This document shows, one piece after another, positions 1 through 7,997 of a stretch of DNA of 63,891 nt. The notes under the pieces are model-generated. The model saw only the letters and a program-made list of their open reading frames with translations. It did not search any database and was not told the DNA's origin. Numbering within the stretch: position 1 is the first letter of the stretch; each line of letters opens with the position of its first letter. Location of the stretch: NCBI GenBank assembly GCA_018262895.1, contig JADFDJ010000012.1, forward strand, positions 1 to 63,891, written 5' to 3'. The stretch comes from Methanomassiliicoccus sp. (GTDB lineage Archaea > Thermoplasmatota > Thermoplasmata > Methanomassiliicoccales > Methanomassiliicoccaceae). The translations under genes were made by a program, and so were the position numbers.

Positions 1-1187
1 AACAGCGTAAGGGCCGTCAGCACGAAGAAGAGCGAATATTGGATGTAGTTAAACAGCTCGCTCGTGCTGAAATAGCTCTCGAAGCCTACCTTGGGTTCGA
101 TACTTGTCAGCTGAAGCAGGTCATATTGAATGACCTGGAACAGGTCCTGAGCCACGAATATCCAGTAGGAAACAGTAGCCACGATTATAATCAGAAGGGT
201 GTTCTTAACATTGGATGACCTCAGTTCATCGTTCTTCACATACCAGAACATGAAGAAGAGAAGTGCCAGTATCACGACCACGAATGGTATCGAGGCCGGG
301 TGGTAGAGAATGATCATCATGGCGAAGAACAAGATCATTAGGGTGCTGCGGAAGTCCCTCTCCCGAAGCATGAAGAAGAAGAGGCACATTTCCAGCAGGA
401 GCACTGCGCTCCGAGGGATGGAACTAGCCCCATAGGTCAGGAAGGCAGGGAAGAATGCAGTGATGAGAGCAGCTAGGAGCGCTAGCTGCGTGTCATGAAA
501 CAGCCTCATGCACATTGAGTACACGATCAAAATTACCGCCGAGAAGACGATTCCGTTCTCGATGAACATGGCCGTATACGCCGGGATTGGCATTTCTGTG
601 ATTATCATCAGGGAGGCGGTGTTGATGTGCCAGTAGGCGAACGGCTCATAGATGCCAAATATTTCACCGATGGACCCGCTGGCCAGGATGCTATCGATAA
701 GCTGGACATGGGCGAAAATGTCCGTCCTGCCGAAGAAGTAGGTGTAGTGGAGGTTCATCCCCCAAACAGTGCTGAGGAAGAATATTACTATCTGGCCGAG
801 TACGAAATAGCGATTGATGCTCCCCCGAGCGAGCAGGATCTGCAGAAGGACCGCGGTGGCCATTATTGTAAGCAGGGCATAATCGACGAGAGACCTGACA
901 TCATTGGAGTGATAGATGATGATCAGGCCGCTCAAGCAAGCAAAGAATATGATTGGGAGCATTCTGTAAAGTGATGGTCTCACAGTAAAAGACCGCTCCC
1001 CGCCCTTGTGAACCAGGAGATAAATAACTGAACCGATTATTAGTCCGACAGCGATATAGCTTATCAGGAGGGCGGTGCTGTTCAGACCCAAGGCCAGCAG
1101 AAGGATCAACCCCCCGAGGCTGATCGCGATTATCCCATAAGGGAGCAGTTTGAACAGCCAATCTGAGAAATCATCTATTTTGCTCAA
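1..1187 (-). CDS. GT-C-like multi-pass membrane protein (partial, runs off left edge)
   Basis: The minus strand is open from a TTG at 1187 through the window edge, with an in-frame TAA just upstream and GGGGA about 10 bases before the start. The translation is a string of hydrophobic segments separated by short loops. After the first helices it has a loop with the pattern D-x-x-x-H-x-x-x-x-D-x-I-L-x-S-G. The same loop occurs in the 17781 protein, where it reads D-x-x-Y-H-x-x-x-I-D-x-I-L-x-S-G. In GT-C glycosyltransferases and oligosaccharyltransferases an acidic residue in the first outer loop is catalytic; applying that here is inference. It probably acts at the outer face of the membrane on lipid-linked sugars. 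The C-terminus is missing because the window ends. Confidence 0.7.
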   Translation of the reverse strand, partial: MSKIDDFSDWLFKLLPYGIIAISLGGLILLLALGLNSTALLISYIAVGLIIGSVIYLLVHKGGERSFTVRPSLYRMLPIIFFACLSGLIIIYHSNDVRSLVDYALLTIMATAVLLQILLARGSINRYFVLGQIVIFFLSTVWGMNLHYTYFFGRTDIFAHVQLIDSILASGSIGEIFGIYEPFAYWHINTASLMIITEMPIPAYTAMFIENGIVFSAVILIVYSMCMRLFHDTQLALLAALITAFFPAFLTYGASSIPRSAVLLLEMCLFFFMLRERDFRSTLMILFFAMMIILYHPASIPFVVVILALLFFMFWYVKNDELRSSNVKNTLLIIIVATVSYWIFVAQDLFQVIQYDLLQLTSIEPKVGFESYFSTSELFNYIQYSLFFVLTALTL

Positions 1188-1555
1188 GGTGCATTCCCCA
1201 CGTTATCCCTTCTTTGAGCCTCTCTAACGGAATTGCCAGGTAGATAAATGGCGATATACTTATAGACGCTGGAACAGGTTACTTACACTCGGACCGAAAG
1301 ACTGTCTCTTGAAGGTAAATACCACTAGATTCAAAGGCGATATACCTGAATTCATCTCTTCCATTGATAAGGCCTGAAGAGAAGCGATAATGAGCATCGA
1401 TCTTCGAGGGATCCCGCCCGAAAAGACATTATTCATTCATTATAACCTCGTTACTGGCTCTGACAGATGGCTTTCCTTTGATGTCTTTACGTTCTTGTTC
1501 TCTGGACGATTAGCACCGTTTCGCCGATTACAGCAACGATAGAAGTCCAACACGA
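1188..1555. other. Intergenic region, promoter side of the left-edge gene
   Basis: No convincing gene is visible. On the minus strand an A/T-rich stretch at about 1243-1262 resembles a TATA region for the left-edge membrane protein. The motif GGCGATATAC occurs twice, near 1248 and 1337. Bases directly before 1556 do not encode the missing N-terminus of the permease in any frame I could read. Confidence 0.5.
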
Positions 1556-2449
1556 TTGTCACTATCACCCCCCCCCACATTCGCACAGCGGGGCACCATA
1601 CCTACGAACCCCGGAAACGGCGTCATCATCGTTGGGGCCAAGGTGCTCGATCTCGGCTCGAACGGAACGGCATTCGTGCAGATCGGTGACAAAGTCACGG
1701 TCATGAGCTCAGCGGCCATGAGCAGCAAGTCATCGGGCATGACGTACAACGCCACCGTCAAAGGCTCGCTCGGCACCATCGGTCCTCTGAGCCTCGGCGG
1801 CCTATCGGACGATGCCATATATATTCCCATCACTCAGGCTGAGGCCTTCTTCGGGACCGATCACAGCAACGCCATCATCGTGAAGCTGCAGGACGGGGAG
1901 CAATCGACCATGAACGAGGTGAGCGCGGCATTAAAGGAAGCGTTCAACGATCAGGTCGATATTGCCTCCCCCAAGGTCATCGAGAACGTGGTATCCAGGG
2001 TGTTCTTCACCCTCGACCTCTTCCTGCTGGGCGTGGGAGGAATAACGCTCCTCATCGCCGGAATAGGCATCATGAACACCATGATGGTCTCCCTCATGGA
2101 GAGGACGCGGGAGATCGGTACGTTGAAATCCCTGGGATTGAAGAACCGGACGGTCCTGTCGATCTTCATATGCGAAGCGAGCTTCATCGGCCTGCTCGGC
2201 GGATACCTCGGAAGCATCCTCGGTTTCCTGACGGCAAAGGTCATCGCTGAACTCCTCAATAGCAGCATCGCCCTGGAGTGGTACGGCCTGACGGCCTACG
2301 CGGGCATCCTCATCTCGATACCTCCACTGAACATCATGATGGTGCTCGCTGCGATCGTCTTCGGCCTTCTGGTCAGCGTGTCCTTCTCCCTGTATCCCGC
2401 GTGGAGAGCATCAAGGCTCAATCCGGTGGACGCGCTCAGGCACGAGTGA
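1556..2449 (+). pseudogene. 5'-truncated MacB/FtsX-type ABC transporter permease
   Basis: The 297-residue frame contains the second half of the extracytoplasmic MacB_PCD-like domain. It is followed by three C-terminal membrane helices with the family signature G-I-G-I-M-N-T-M-M-V-S then E-R-T-R-E-I-G-T-L-K-S-L-G at about residues 165-195, and the typical ending P-A-W-R-A-S-R-L-N-P-V-D-A-L. Family members are about 380-410 residues and begin with a membrane helix and the first half of the outer domain; both are absent. The only available start is a TTG at 1556, shortly after an in-frame TAG, and it is followed by a run of nine C. No ATPase partner is adjacent. I read it as a remnant of a permease whose 5' end was lost. 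Confidence 0.7.
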
Positions 2450-2723
2450 GAAGGAAACAAGAACGGAAGTTTTCGTGAGCTCGCATTCAGTAAATAATGT
2501 AGCATCATCAACGCGTCCGAATATCCTCCCCTGACAAATAACACCATGTCGCCCCATCGATCCATCATATGCCTCAGGCTCATAGGCGCGCGCCTAACAA
2601 TGGCCGACAATAAGTACCATCCCGGCCGTGTGTGGAGGCTAGAACGCTCGCACTATGGACCCAATGAACGCACTCTATACAGCTTTGGCACGGTCGGAAA
2701 GGTGGTGATATATTATTCTACAT

Positions 2724-2753
2724 AATGATAATCCTTTATATCCGATTATCATT
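2724..2753. promoter_or_regulatory. Perfect 10-bp inverted repeat flanking a TATA-like element
   Basis: AATGATAATC (2724-2733) and GATTATCATT (2744-2753) are exact reverse complements, separated by CTTTATATCC, which itself looks like a TATA box in both directions. The arms resemble metal-regulator boxes such as the Fur consensus (GATAATGATAATCATTATC). A repressor bound here would cover the TATA element. The next gene to the right starts at 2865 and has its own nearer TATA box; no gene lies close on the left. Confidence 0.5.
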
Positions 2754-2832
2754 TCTAGTCTATCACTCTCATCGAGGTCCACGGCATTCCGGACCACCAT
2801 CTCTGAGGGACCTTCGGCTGTGCTCTGGATAG

Positions 2833-2840
2833 CTATTTAA
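2833..2840 (+). promoter_or_regulatory. TATA-like box for the 2865 gene
   Basis: CTATTTAA is centred about 28 bases before the ATG at 2865, implying a transcript starting within a few bases of the start codon. Confidence 0.45.
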
Positions 2841-2864
2841 CCGATGCGTTAGAAAGTACCATCC

Positions 2865-3194
2865 ATGGGCGAGGACACGAAGTACGTTAGGGTCAGCAGG
2901 CAGAGGTATCGGCCTGGTAGGAGAGAGGAGGGCAACGCAATCATCGCCACCTTCCTCACGGAAAAGGAGGAGGGGTACCTGGGCTACGTCGCCCTCAACT
3001 CCCTGGACGATCCGGACACGGCCACGTACATAACGTTCTGGACCTCGGAGGAGGCAATGGTCCGATCGTTAGAGGTCAACCGTGAGAACGTCTACAAGGC
3101 GCTGGGCGACATGATCGCCGGAGAATCGGAGATGGAGCACAGCGAGGTCCAGGACATGGCGCTGGACATGGTCCTGAAGGCAGAGGTGCGTTAG
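2865..3194 (+). CDS. Small ABM/dimeric alpha-beta barrel-like protein
   Basis: A 109-residue soluble protein. The order strand (VRVSRQRYRPG), helix, strand (GYLGYVALNS...), strand (TYITFWTS), helix (EEAMVRSLEV) matches the dimeric alpha/beta-barrel fold of antibiotic-biosynthesis-monooxygenase-like proteins, in which a 'Y-x-x-x-x-F-W-x-S-x-E-x-x' segment is common. The family includes heme- and quinone-modifying enzymes and many members without assigned function; no catalytic residue can be assigned here. It has its own promoter (2833) and stops with TAG. The downstream VOC-like gene is on the opposite strand, so no operon is evident. Confidence 0.65.
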   Translation: MGEDTKYVRVSRQRYRPGRREEGNAIIATFLTEKEEGYLGYVALNSLDDPDTATYITFWTSEEAMVRSLEVNRENVYKALGDMIAGESEMEHSEVQDMALDMVLKAEVR

Positions 3195-3216
3195 AGGCTC
3201 CCGACCGCAAAGGACC

Positions 3217-3677
3217 TCACAGCTCCCTGCCTGCAGGGTACAACACGTCTCCCCAGCCCTGCTTCTCCATCGCGTGGTCTATCATCCACCATACGCCGGG
3301 CCTGTCAAAGGACTAGCCGAACAGGTCGCCCCAGAACATCTTCTCCATCGGCATCTCCACCCTCCCCCGGCCAACAGCTCGTTGAACAAGCGATTTGCTT
3401 CGGCCTCGCTGTCCGGGGTGATCATGATGTACACATTGTTACCGAAGTTCGCCTTCTGGCCGGTCGACTCCAGGGTATCGCCGTCCATGAGCGTTACACC
3501 GCCTACGGGCAGGGCGATGTGGGCGATCATCTCTCCCTCGGACTCGGAGAACCGCTCCGAGCCGGGCATCTCCTTGTACCTCATCAGAGAGGAGAGCTCT
3601 CCGCCGAACACAGTTCTGTAGAGTTTGAAGGCCTCCTCGGTCGTGCCGTTAAGGTTCAGGTATGGGTTCAACATCAT
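3217..3677 (-). pseudogene. PhnB/VOC-family protein, frameshifted and with an in-frame TAG
   Basis: From the ATG pair at 3677/3674 the frame reads the classic PhnB-like VOC pattern: N-P-Y-L-N-L-N-G-T-T-E-E-A-F, then V-F-G-G-E, then H-I-A-L-P-V-G-G, and D-S-E-A-E-A-N-R-L-F-N. At the G-rich run near 3362-3368 one base appears to be missing. In the shifted frame the family ending continues (V-E-M-P-M-E-K-M-F-W-G-D-L-F-G), meets TAG at 3313-3315, then carries on as S-F-D-R-P-G-V-W-W-M-I-D-H to a TGA at 3217-3219. Members of this superfamily include glyoxalases and resistance proteins; this copy has no demonstrable function. Two disruptions argue for decay, although a sequencing error could explain the frameshift. 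Confidence 0.7.
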
Positions 3678-3872
3678 GGTGTACGTTGTTGGAGCGGATG
3701 GAACTAATAACCTCGTGCCTGGAGATGTACCTATAGTTAGAATGGGCAGTGGTGACGTCCAAGACCTCGGTCGTCGATGCATGGCTGTGAAAGGCCTAGA
3801 CTAGGGCCCGGTGCTCATAGGATAAGGAAGGTCTTAGAGCACAGCGGAAGCGGCACCCGCACGGCGAGGCGA

Positions 3873-4556
3873 TCAATTGACGACCTTGAGGACTCTGGGA
3901 AAATGCTCCGTGAACAACGTCCTCAGGTCCTCGACCACATCATCATTTGCCAGTGATATGGTGATGTCCGTTCGCTGCGCCCCCCTGAGGAAGAAGGCGA
4001 TCTGGCCGGGATTGGTGAAGAACTTCCGTTTAAGCTGGATCAGCGTGACGTCCTTATTCATCAGCTCGATGTCCTTGCTCCTCTCCAGCTCAGCAAGGAG
4101 GGCCCTGTTCTCTTCAGGTGTCAGCTCCCTACCCAAGGTGTTCCTCACCGTCCACTTGGTCCCGACGCCGAGAACCGCCCCCATGACCGTGCCCGCGACC
4201 GTGGCCCCCATGGCCTTGGCGAACAGGCCTGGTTTCTTGATCCCGATTATCCTCCGGTTGGTGATGTAGATCGCGTAGCCCAGCGAGCCTGGTCTGGCCA
4301 TGTCGGAGCTGGTGAACCCCCCCACCACGTACTCGTTGGATGTATCGGCCCGGTACGAGGGCCGGCTCGCGGCTGGGTCCAGCGTCACCTCGGACATACT
4401 CATGTCCCTCTCGAGCTTTGGTGGAGGCGAGGCGGTGCTGGTAGTTTGGAGAGTGGTCCTCTCGACCTTCTTGCCGCAGGAGGCGCAGTAAGCGTGGTCC
4501 GCTCCCATTGGAATGCCGCAGTAGGGGCAGTACCGGGCCGGCCTGGAGGGGGGCAC
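3873..4556 (-). CDS. Zinc-ribbon protein with PH-like domain (second half of an amber-split frame)
   Basis: A double-CxxC zinc ribbon lies at residues 9-27 (C-P-Y-C and C-A-S-C). A polar, proline-rich linker follows, then a compact domain beginning V-G-G-F and I-Y-I-T-N-R-R-I-I-G, a pattern common in bacterial/archaeal PH-like domains. A glycine/valine-rich hydrophobic stretch (about residues 108-130) may touch the membrane. The nominal start is GTG at 4556, but the same frame is open upstream for 32 more codons to the TAG at 4653-4655, beyond which it is the HEAT-repeat frame. No independent promoter or clear Shine-Dalgarno site is seen before 4556. It is therefore likely the C-terminal part of one longer gene (3873-5165). 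Confidence 0.65.
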   Translation of the reverse strand: MPPSRPARYCPYCGIPMGADHAYCASCGKKVERTTLQTTSTASPPPKLERDMSMSEVTLDPAASRPSYRADTSNEYVVGGFTSSDMARPGSLGYAIYITNRRIIGIKKPGLFAKAMGATVAGTVMGAVLGVGTKWTVRNTLGRELTPEENRALLAELERSKDIELMNKDVTLIQLKRKFFTNPGQIAFFLRGAQRTDITISLANDDVVEDLRTLFTEHFPRVLKVVN

Positions 4557-4652
4557 CTCTCTTTGCGCCTGGCTGGACGGTTCCGAGGCGATCTCTCTTA
4601 CCCACTGTTCAGTGTAGGCCGAGGGATCGATCTTGTTGAGGGTGAACGCCGC

Positions 4653-4655
4653 CTA
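4653..4655 (-). other. In-frame amber codon joining two domains
   Basis: TAG lies between ...E-R-K-R-F and A-A-F-T-L-N-K-I. A single base change from TAC or TAT (Tyr) would create it. Confidence 0.8.
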
Positions 4656-5165
4656 GAACCTTTTTCTCTCATCCGTGACCGCCGTGAGGAGATGCGGTGT
4701 CGCCGCCGCTCCCACGGCCACCAGTGCTGTGGAGGCATACACCCGCTTGTCCGTGTCTTCCAATGCCTCGGTCAGCTGTGGCAGGTAGGGTCCCAGGGTG
4801 GGCATACCATAATCATCCAGCATCCCACAGGCGTGCGCCTGTCTTGCCTTATCGCCAAGTGCATTGATCAGCAGGGGAATGATCAGGTCCGGCCTCGGGA
4901 TGCGTGCCAGGGCCGCTCGGGCATATGCTCCGCCTTTGTTCTCGTCAAGCGCCTCCACCAGAGCCGGGATGGCCGGTTCTCCGATCTCGGTCAGCAATAC
5001 CCCTGCGTAAGCTTGCCTCCGCTCGTCACCGAGAACCTTGATCAGCTGAGGTATGGCCGCGGCCCCCATCTGGTTCAGCATGACCATTGCTGGCCCTCGC
5101 TTCTTATCATCGGCCAAATCCTCGATGAGGTCACTGACCGACCTAGTACTTCCAAACCGGCCCAT
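4653..5165 (-). CDS. HEAT-repeat protein ending at an amber codon
   Basis: The 170 residues form about five HEAT/PBS-lyase-like helical repeats with the recurring pattern D-x-R/K-x-x-x-Y/H-A-x-x-x-L-x-x-I-G. They begin at an ATG (5165) that sits about 30 bases after a TATA-like box (5193-5201). Such repeats are protein-interaction scaffolds. The last repeat is cut by TAG (4653-4655) exactly where the other repeats have Tyr or His. After the TAG the repeat continues in frame (A-A-F-T-L-N-K-I-D-P), then leads into the zinc-ribbon protein. Possibilities are decoding of TAG as an amino acid (pyrrolysine in some methanogens), a recent nonsense mutation, or a base-call error. Confidence 0.65.
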   Translation of the reverse strand: MGRFGSTRSVSDLIEDLADDKKRGPAMVMLNQMGAAAIPQLIKVLGDERRQAYAGVLLTEIGEPAIPALVEALDENKGGAYARAALARIPRPDLIIPLLINALGDKARQAHACGMLDDYGMPTLGPYLPQLTEALEDTDKRVYASTALVAVGAAATPHLLTAVTDERKRF

Positions 5166-5192
5166 ATGCCCGAGAAATTATTCCATTCGATG

Positions 5193-5201
5193 ACTATAAG
5201 A
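5193..5201 (-). promoter_or_regulatory. TATA-like box for the HEAT/zinc-ribbon gene
   Basis: On the minus strand CTTATAGTC is centred about 32 bases before the ATG at 5165, placing transcription start a few bases before it. Confidence 0.4.
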
Positions 5202-5309
5202 TTGTTATTGGCGACTTCTGCCCACTACCGCGGAGGACATCGTTCACGTCTTCCTCTACGTGCATTTTTCTGATGGACCGATCTCTTATTGATTTGCCTA
5301 CGGTAGCCA

Positions 5310-7019
5310 TCAGGCTGAATTGTTCTTGCTGACCACGTAGTTCCCGAGAACGAGGTGGTCGAGGCCGGTGGAGTAGAAGCAGCGGATGGCGTCCATCGGC
5401 GACTCCACGATGGGCTCTCCCATAACGTTGAAGCTGGTGTTCAGCAGCACCGGCACCCCGCTCACCTTCTCGAACTCCTTCAGCAGCTGGTGGAAGCGAG
5501 GGTTCGTCTCCTTGTGGATGGTCTGCAGGCGCGCCGTGCCGTCGACGTGCGTCACCGCCGGGATCACCTTCTGCTTCTCAGGCAGCACCATGCACACCTT
5601 CAGCATGAACGGGTCGGCCACGTTCTGCTCGAAGAAGCGGGGCGTGTCCTCGATGGGGCAGGAGGGGGCGAACGGTCTGAAGGCCTCGCGGTGCTTCACC
5701 TGAGCGTTGATCTTATCCTTCATGCCCGGCAGCGTCGGATCGGCGAGTATGCTGCGGTTGCCTAGAGCACGCGGACCGATCTCCATGCGGCCCTGGAACC
5801 ACCCCAGGATGTCGCCGCGGTGCAGAAGCATCGCCGCCTCCCTCTCCAGCTCCCCGTCCGGAAGCTGGCGGTATGTGAGCTTGCACTCGTCGAGCAGGCG
5901 CCTGAGAACATCGTTCCCGTACTCGGTCCCGATGTACGGATCGTCGTGCACGAAGTTGCGCGGATGGCCCAGGACGCTGTTGTAGACGTAGTATGCGGCC
6001 CCGATGGCCGTGCCGTTGTCGCCGGCCGCCGGCATAACGTACAGGTCCTTGAAGCCGCTCTCCCTGACCAGCCGGCCGTTGGCCACGCTGTTGAGGGAGA
6101 CCCCGCCTGAGATGACCAGGTAGTCCTCCTTGGTGCGCTCGTGCAGCAGGCGTGCCATCTTCAATATGCATTCCTCCAGCTGCTTCTGGAACGCCGCCGC
6201 CACGTCCAGGTGGTTCTGCTCGAACTTGGCGGACTTGGACCGGGCCCGGGGTTGGCCAAAGGCCTCGTAGAACTTCTTGCCGCAGCGGTGCGCGTAGTAC
6301 CGCTGGAAATCGAAGTAGGAAAGGTCCACCCCTATGGACATGTCATCGTTGACCCAGAACATCTTCTCCACGATCTTCCCATATGTCTCTGGGTTGCCAA
6401 GGGGGGCCAGGCCCATGGTCTTCCCCTCATCGTAGTTGGTCCTGAAGCCGCAGAACTCGGTGGCGGCCTCGTACACTATCCCCAGCGACCACGGGAAGAA
6501 ATCCTGGGATAGGCACTCGTAGGTGTTCCCCCTGCCCACCCCCTTGAACGTGGTGGCCCACTCCCCCGCCCCGTCCACCGACAGCAGGGCGGCGCTCTCG
6601 TAGGGACTTACGAAGAACGAGCCCACGACATGGGCCTCGTGGTGGGGGACATAATGGACCTTGGGCATCTTCCCCTTACCGAAAGTGGAGCTCAGCCACA
6701 TCCTCAGCTGCCTGCGCTTGGACATGTCCTGGGACAGCTCGAACTCGGTGAAGGCCTTCATCCTCCGCCCCATCCTCATGCCATAGATCACCTTCTTGGA
6801 CAGGTCCAGCCTCGGCCGGTACGATATGGCGATGTGATCGATATCCTTGATGGTCATCCCAGCAACTTCCAGGCAGCGGGCGATGGCGTGCTCGGGGAAG
6901 GCGCTGGTATGCTTCTGCCGTGTGAGCCGCTCCTCTTCCAGGGCGATCACCAGCTTTCCGTCCTTGACGATGCAGGCCGTGGAGTCATGGTAGATGTAAT
7001 TGAGGCCGAGAATGTTCAT
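5310..7019 (-). CDS. NodU/CmcH-family carbamoyltransferase
   Basis: A 569-residue, full-length member of the O-carbamoyltransferase family, which transfers a carbamoyl group from carbamoyl phosphate to a hydroxyl in two ATP-using steps. The N-terminal Kae1-like ATPase region shows G-x-N-x-x-x-H-D-S-x-A (residues 5-15), metal-binding H-H-E-A-H (126-130), a D-G-A-G-E motif and S-G-G-V-S-L-N near 305. The C-terminal half has G-P-R-A-L-G-N-R-S near 415 and the family ending L-L-N-T-S-F-N. Substrates of relatives are Nod factors, antibiotics and surface sugars; beside a glycan locus, carbamoylation of a surface sugar is the likely role (inference). Start ATG at 7019, with an AT-rich promoter-like stretch at about 7050-7065. 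It is monocistronic. Confidence 0.88.
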   Translation of the reverse strand: MNILGLNYIYHDSTACIVKDGKLVIALEEERLTRQKHTSAFPEHAIARCLEVAGMTIKDIDHIAISYRPRLDLSKKVIYGMRMGRRMKAFTEFELSQDMSKRRQLRMWLSSTFGKGKMPKVHYVPHHEAHVVGSFFVSPYESAALLSVDGAGEWATTFKGVGRGNTYECLSQDFFPWSLGIVYEAATEFCGFRTNYDEGKTMGLAPLGNPETYGKIVEKMFWVNDDMSIGVDLSYFDFQRYYAHRCGKKFYEAFGQPRARSKSAKFEQNHLDVAAAFQKQLEECILKMARLLHERTKEDYLVISGGVSLNSVANGRLVRESGFKDLYVMPAAGDNGTAIGAAYYVYNSVLGHPRNFVHDDPYIGTEYGNDVLRRLLDECKLTYRQLPDGELEREAAMLLHRGDILGWFQGRMEIGPRALGNRSILADPTLPGMKDKINAQVKHREAFRPFAPSCPIEDTPRFFEQNVADPFMLKVCMVLPEKQKVIPAVTHVDGTARLQTIHKETNPRFHQLLKEFEKVSGVPVLLNTSFNVMGEPIVESPMDAIRCFYSTGLDHLVLGNYVVSKNNSA

Positions 7020-7187
7020 AAGGGTCCCTATTTGGACGATTAATAATGCACTCTTACTATAAAAACTGTTTATTTCATCCTGGTCGATGCTTGAAGCACC
7101 CCTATTGCTGGCATCCCGCGTTCCGTTGATTATTACCCTACGTTCCTCGATGTTCTCCTTAGGAAAAACGACACATATTTAAAAACG

Positions 7188-7197
7188 TATAAAAATA
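7188..7197 (+). promoter_or_regulatory. TATA-like box upstream of the 7215 gene
   Basis: TATAAAAATA, with a second A/T box at 7174-7185. Either could start transcription close to the ATG at 7215. Confidence 0.4.
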
Positions 7198-7214
7198 CAT
7201 ACGATTAAATTCAA

Positions 7215-7862
7215 ATGTCTAGACCGGGCAGTTACTCTATTCCGTCATGTACCGCGGCAAGGTCTGATTTAATCTCCGCCTCGAATGAAAATGCTAATAT
7301 CCCCCCTGCTAGGTATCACTGCTTCACTGTTCCAATGACGGCGAGGTACGCGTTTCGAGCCTTCAGGGCGCTGGTGCTTGGGGTCTGGCTATATTCATCA
7401 CTCCTATGCGCATACACCATGGCCAGGGTTATTCTGAACCCCTCCCAGGTGGATATAACGGATGCCTTCTTCAACGACATCCCCAGCCTGTCCTTCTACG
7501 ATGTCAGCGTCCTGAGCTTTGCCATCTGCGTTCTATGCGTGGTCGTGTCCCTTATCCTGTGGAGGGTAGATATGAAGCGGGGCGCCTTGGGCGAGCGGGC
7601 CGAAGGCGCCAGGCCGGGGCCGCTCTACAGGGGGATGGTCCTGGGGACGTGGCTCCTGAGCACGACCGGGTGGTTCCTAGTGATCGCCAGGATACTCAGC
7701 GGTGGCTGCTCCTGCGACATCTTCGCCCCGCTCATCAGCGGGGTCCCGTTCCTCACGTTGGTGACAGCAGGCATGATCACGTTCGTTCTCAGCTTCGTCA
7801 GCATGGCGCTCTACTTCACGCTGTGGTGGCCGTTGGATGAGGCGGTAAAGCCGGCAGCATGA
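7215..7862 (+). CDS. Four-helix membrane protein with internal duplication
   Basis: I do not recognise the family. The protein has four hydrophobic segments (about residues 51-73, 94-117, 142-165, 180-207). The two halves are alike: F-R-A-L-V-L-G-V-W-L-Y-S-S then A-R-V-I-L in the first, and Y-R-G-M-V-L-G-T-W-L-L-S-T then A-R-I-L in the second. This indicates duplication of a two-helix unit. A cysteine pair (C-S-C) lies in the second outer loop. The first 40 residues are polar and unlike a signal; the ATG at 7335 (M-T-A-R-Y-A-F) is an alternative start, while the TATA-like boxes at 7174-7197 favour 7215. Neighbours give no functional hint. Confidence 0.55.
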   Translation: MSRPGSYSIPSCTAARSDLISASNENANIPPARYHCFTVPMTARYAFRAFRALVLGVWLYSSLLCAYTMARVILNPSQVDITDAFFNDIPSLSFYDVSVLSFAICVLCVVVSLILWRVDMKRGALGERAEGARPGPLYRGMVLGTWLLSTTGWFLVIARILSGGCSCDIFAPLISGVPFLTLVTAGMITFVLSFVSMALYFTLWWPLDEAVKPAA

Positions 7863-7997
7863 TGGTCGATGCCATGCCAGTCAATTGGGCCGGCCCGGTC
7901 CGGGGGAGCGACGGATGATCCTGAGGCCCTTAACGGGCATGCGACCTCGATGCATATGGCATTATGAAGAGGTCGCAGAAGGTCCGTCAGGAACGAT

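Larger units (their letters stand above)
2450..2864. other. 415-base intergenic region with operator-like palindrome
   Basis: No credible coding frame. It holds the inverted repeat at 2724-2753 and the TATA-like box at 2833-2840, both listed separately. Confidence 0.5.

Noticed and set aside
3313-3315. Pyrrolysine in the VOC/PhnB protein
   Set aside because: The gene also has a frameshift, and TAG serves as an ordinary stop in several genes of the window.
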